Assembly: GCA_021159105.1 (NCBI GenBank)
Contig: JAGGSM010000058.1
Location: 1-7,533 of the forward strand
Reading direction: 5' to 3'
DNA: 7,533 nt
From: Candidatus Bipolaricaulota bacterium
GTDB taxonomy: Bacteria > Bipolaricaulota > Bipolaricaulia > UBA7950 > UBA9294
In this document: positions 5,904 to 7,533 of the stretch, piece after piece
How positions within the stretch are numbered: the first letter of the stretch is position 1
Layout of the letters: each line of letters opens with the position of its first letter
Translations under genes and position numbers: made by a program
Notes under the pieces: generated by a model
Database searches by the model: none
What the model saw: the letters and a program-made list of their open reading frames with translations, nothing else
What the model was told of the DNA's origin: nothing

Positions 5904-6929
5904 ATGAGTTGGTTTGACCTAAAAGGGCGCAGTCTGATCAGCGAACTCGATTGGACGCGCGAAGAATACGACCTGGCGATGAAGCTCACCGACCAGATGA
6001 AGGGACTGTACTACAGCCGCAGCCCGCATCCGTACCTCGAGTACAAGACGTTTGCCATGCTCTTCTTTGCCGGTTCAACGAGGACACGAATGTCCTTTGA
6101 GACCGCGATGACGCAGCTCGGTGGACACTCGCAGTTCCTCAACCCAAGCACGATGCGCCTGTCGCTTGAAGACAAGCCCGGTGCTGGGGAGACGGTGAAG
6201 GATACGGCTAGGGCAATGTCCCGTTTCTGCGACGGGATCGGGATCCGCCTCCTCGACGACCAGATCAAGTACTACGGTCACGGCGACGAGGTTATGCGCA
6301 AGTTCGAAGAGTACGCCGATGTGCCGATCATCAACATGGCCTCGGACATCAACCACCCCTGCCAGTCGCTCACCGACATCTACACGATGCACGAGAAGCT
6401 GCAGGGAGACGTGAAGGGAAAGAAGATCGTCATCACCTGGGCGTACACCCCGTGGATTCGCGGGCGCTGCTCGGTGCAGGGGACGGCCCTCATCTCGTCG
6501 ATGTACGGGATGGACGTTGTCGTTGCCAACCCGCCCGAGTTCGACCTCGACCCGAACGTGATGCAACAGTGCCGCGACGAGGCTGCCAAGTCCGGAGGGT
6601 CGTTCGAGATCGTCCACGACATGGACAAGGCCCTCGATGGCGCGACGGTCGTCTTCCCGCGCAATTGGTTCACCGGGAAGCGCTACGACATCGGAAAGGA
6701 AGAGGAGCTGAAGCTCGCGCAGAAGTACCAGGACTGGCGCTACACTGTCGATAGGCAGAAGAAGCTGACCAACCCTGGACACCTGCTGCAGTGCATGCCG
6801 ATCGACCGTGGGAACGAGGCCGACCCCGAAGTGTGCGACAACGACCTGTCCTGGATCTACGACCAGGCGGAGAACCGCTTGCACACCCAGAAGGCTATCC
6901 TTACACTCACCATGGGAGGCAGGCTCTAA
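5904..6929 (+). CDS. Divergent carbamoyltransferase paralogue (second of tandem pair)
   Basis: A 341-residue carbamoyltransferase-family protein that aligns with its upstream neighbour along its whole length. The carbamoyl-phosphate motifs STRTR (58-62) and HPCQ (151-154) are kept. GETVKDTARAMSRFCDGIGIR (starting near 96) recalls the YgeW N-terminal domain. Two substrate-side elements differ. The usual HCLP is QCMP (296-299). The knot-forming proline loop reads WAYTPWIRGRCSVQG (179-193), one residue shorter and without the KPLxVP prolines of the first copy. Carbamoyl-phosphate binding is therefore probably retained, while the second substrate is likely different, or the protein may be a partner subunit. 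The gap to the first gene is 25 bases with its own strong ribosome site, so the pair is cotranscribed. No sign of decay: the frame is intact and conserved to the NRLHTQKAI tail. Confidence 0.88.
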   Translation: MSWFDLKGRSLISELDWTREEYDLAMKLTDQMKGLYYSRSPHPYLEYKTFAMLFFAGSTRTRMSFETAMTQLGGHSQFLNPSTMRLSLEDKPGAGETVKDTARAMSRFCDGIGIRLLDDQIKYYGHGDEVMRKFEEYADVPIINMASDINHPCQSLTDIYTMHEKLQGDVKGKKIVITWAYTPWIRGRCSVQGTALISSMYGMDVVVANPPEFDLDPNVMQQCRDEAAKSGGSFEIVHDMDKALDGATVVFPRNWFTGKRYDIGKEEELKLAQKYQDWRYTVDRQKKLTNPGHLLQCMPIDRGNEADPEVCDNDLSWIYDQAENRLHTQKAILTLTMGGRL

Positions 6930-6955
6930 GGGGATAACCCCGGGATTGCGAATAA

Positions 6956-7002
6956 TGGGGGCAGCCTTCGCCTGGAGCGTGCTTCAAGGCGTGCTGCCCC
7001 CA
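6956..7002 (+). promoter_or_regulatory. Long hairpin between carbamoyltransferase and xanthine dehydrogenase genes
   Basis: The stem is 10 bp (6956-6965/6993-7002), then a small 3x1 internal loop, then 5 bp (6969-6973/6987-6991), one bulged A (6986), then 4 bp including one G-U (6974-6977/6982-6985), closed by CGTG. Only ATTT follows in place of a T-run, so it could be a weak terminator, an attenuator or an mRNA processing structure. A small GGGG/CCCC hairpin (6930-6933/6938-6941) lies just upstream, and its arms could also pair with the long stem's strands. The stem ends 22 bases before the next start codon. Confidence 0.6.
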
Positions 7003-7024
7003 ATTTAGAGAAACGGAGAAGACG

Positions 7025-7533
7025 ATGAACGACACTACAAACAAAGGTCTGACCACAGGTGAAATGATCGGCGCCCCCGTCCTTCGCCCTGATGCGATTG
7101 ACAAGGTACGCGGCGAGGCCAAGTACGTCGGAGACCTCGTCTTCACCGGCATGCTCCACGGCCGTGTGATTCGCAGCACGATGCCACACGCTCGCATCAA
7201 TGAAGTGGATCTTTCGCGAGTGGAGGAAGACCCTGATGTCATCTGTACTGTCACCGCAAGAGATGTCCCTGGTGAGAACGTCGTGCACGTGATTTACGAT
7301 GACCAGCCGGCACTGGCCAAAGAAGTTGTGCGCTACATCGGCGAGCCAATCGCCCTCGTCGTGGCGAAGGATCGTGCTTCAGCTGAGCGCGCAGCAAGAC
7401 AAGCTAGTATCGACTATGATCCTCTACCCGTTGTCTCTGATCCGATAATTGCCCTTGCTGATGACGCACAGGCAGTTGCTGTTCCAGAGGTTGTAGAAGA
7501 GGGGGTGAACGTATTCAACCACATGCGCCTGCG
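7025..7533 (+). CDS. xdhA: Xanthine dehydrogenase family molybdopterin-binding subunit (N-terminal part)
   Basis: The frame is open from ATG 7025 to the window edge, giving 169 residues of a protein that continues beyond it. The N terminus shows the typical opening of the large molybdenum hydroxylase subunit. IGAPVLRPDAIDKVRGEAKYVGD (starting near residue 15) is followed by GMLHGRVIRS and PHARI, and by YIGEPIALVVA with an IDYDPLPVV block, which together form the aldehyde-oxidase/xanthine-dehydrogenase a/b hammerhead domain. The protein begins directly with this domain, with no fused iron-sulfur domain, so separate FAD and 2Fe-2S subunits are expected nearby. The enzyme class hydroxylates purines and other N-heterocycles. 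The ribosome site GGAG (7015-7018) is 6 bases before ATG. Substrate cannot be told from this part because the molybdenum-site residues lie beyond the window. Codon use looks somewhat less GC-biased than in its neighbours. Confidence 0.92.
   Translation, partial: MNDTTNKGLTTGEMIGAPVLRPDAIDKVRGEAKYVGDLVFTGMLHGRVIRSTMPHARINEVDLSRVEEDPDVICTVTARDVPGENVVHVIYDDQPALAKEVVRYIGEPIALVVAKDRASAERAARQASIDYDPLPVVSDPIIALADDAQAVAVPEVVEEGVNVFNHMRL

Noticed and set aside
1..7533. High count of GATC (about 90 by eye, against roughly 28 expected from composition alone)
   Set aside because: Most copies arise where a codon ending in G precedes the favoured isoleucine codon ATC (GAG-ATC, GTG-ATC, AAG-ATC), so codon choice largely explains it. 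A codon-shuffled control would be needed to claim more.

Overview
The window reads left to right on the + strand only. It comes from a moderately GC-rich bacterium (about 57-60% G+C by eye) with strong GGAGG-type ribosome binding sites and a heavy preference for ATC isoleucine codons. The gene set (carbamate kinase, two carbamoyltransferases, a molybdenum hydroxylase subunit) points to an anaerobic or fermentative catabolic lifestyle. Nothing here is diagnostic of a phylum, and I do not name one.

Layout. Bases 1-399 hold the C-terminal end of an oligopeptide-type ABC solute-binding protein. After a spacer carrying a strong hairpin come the two permeases of the same transporter (546-1493 and 1508-2404). 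The second permease overlaps, by one base, an M20-family metallo-amidohydrolase (2404-3561). These four genes look like one transcription unit for import and hydrolysis. No transporter ATPase gene is in the window. A 164-base structured leader precedes a complete carbamate kinase gene (3726-4679). A 161-base AT-rich spacer made of two families of degenerate short tandem repeats follows. Then come two tandem carbamoyltransferase genes 25 bases apart (4841-5878 and 5904-6929). A 95-base spacer with a 19-bp hairpin leads into the start of a xanthine dehydrogenase-type molybdopterin subunit (7025 to the window edge). No stretch over 300 bases lacks a gene, and I see no RNA gene, insertion sequence or CRISPR array.

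How the genes may work together (inference). The mix of YgeW-like carbamoyltransferase, M20 amidohydrolase, carbamate kinase and Xdh subunit resembles the E. coli xdh-ygeW-ygeX-ygeY-yqeA neighbourhood linked to anaerobic purine/ureide breakdown. A likely scheme is that a purine or ureide is oxidised or opened, ureido groups are removed by phosphorolysis to carbamoyl phosphate, and carbamate kinase turns that into ATP. The M20 enzyme would remove an acyl or carbamoyl group, and the ABC transporter would bring in the substrate. The most interesting point is the pair of carbamoyltransferases: the first keeps the usual motifs, while the second has altered residues exactly in the substrate loops. 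They may therefore act on two different substrates, or on two different ureido groups of one substrate.
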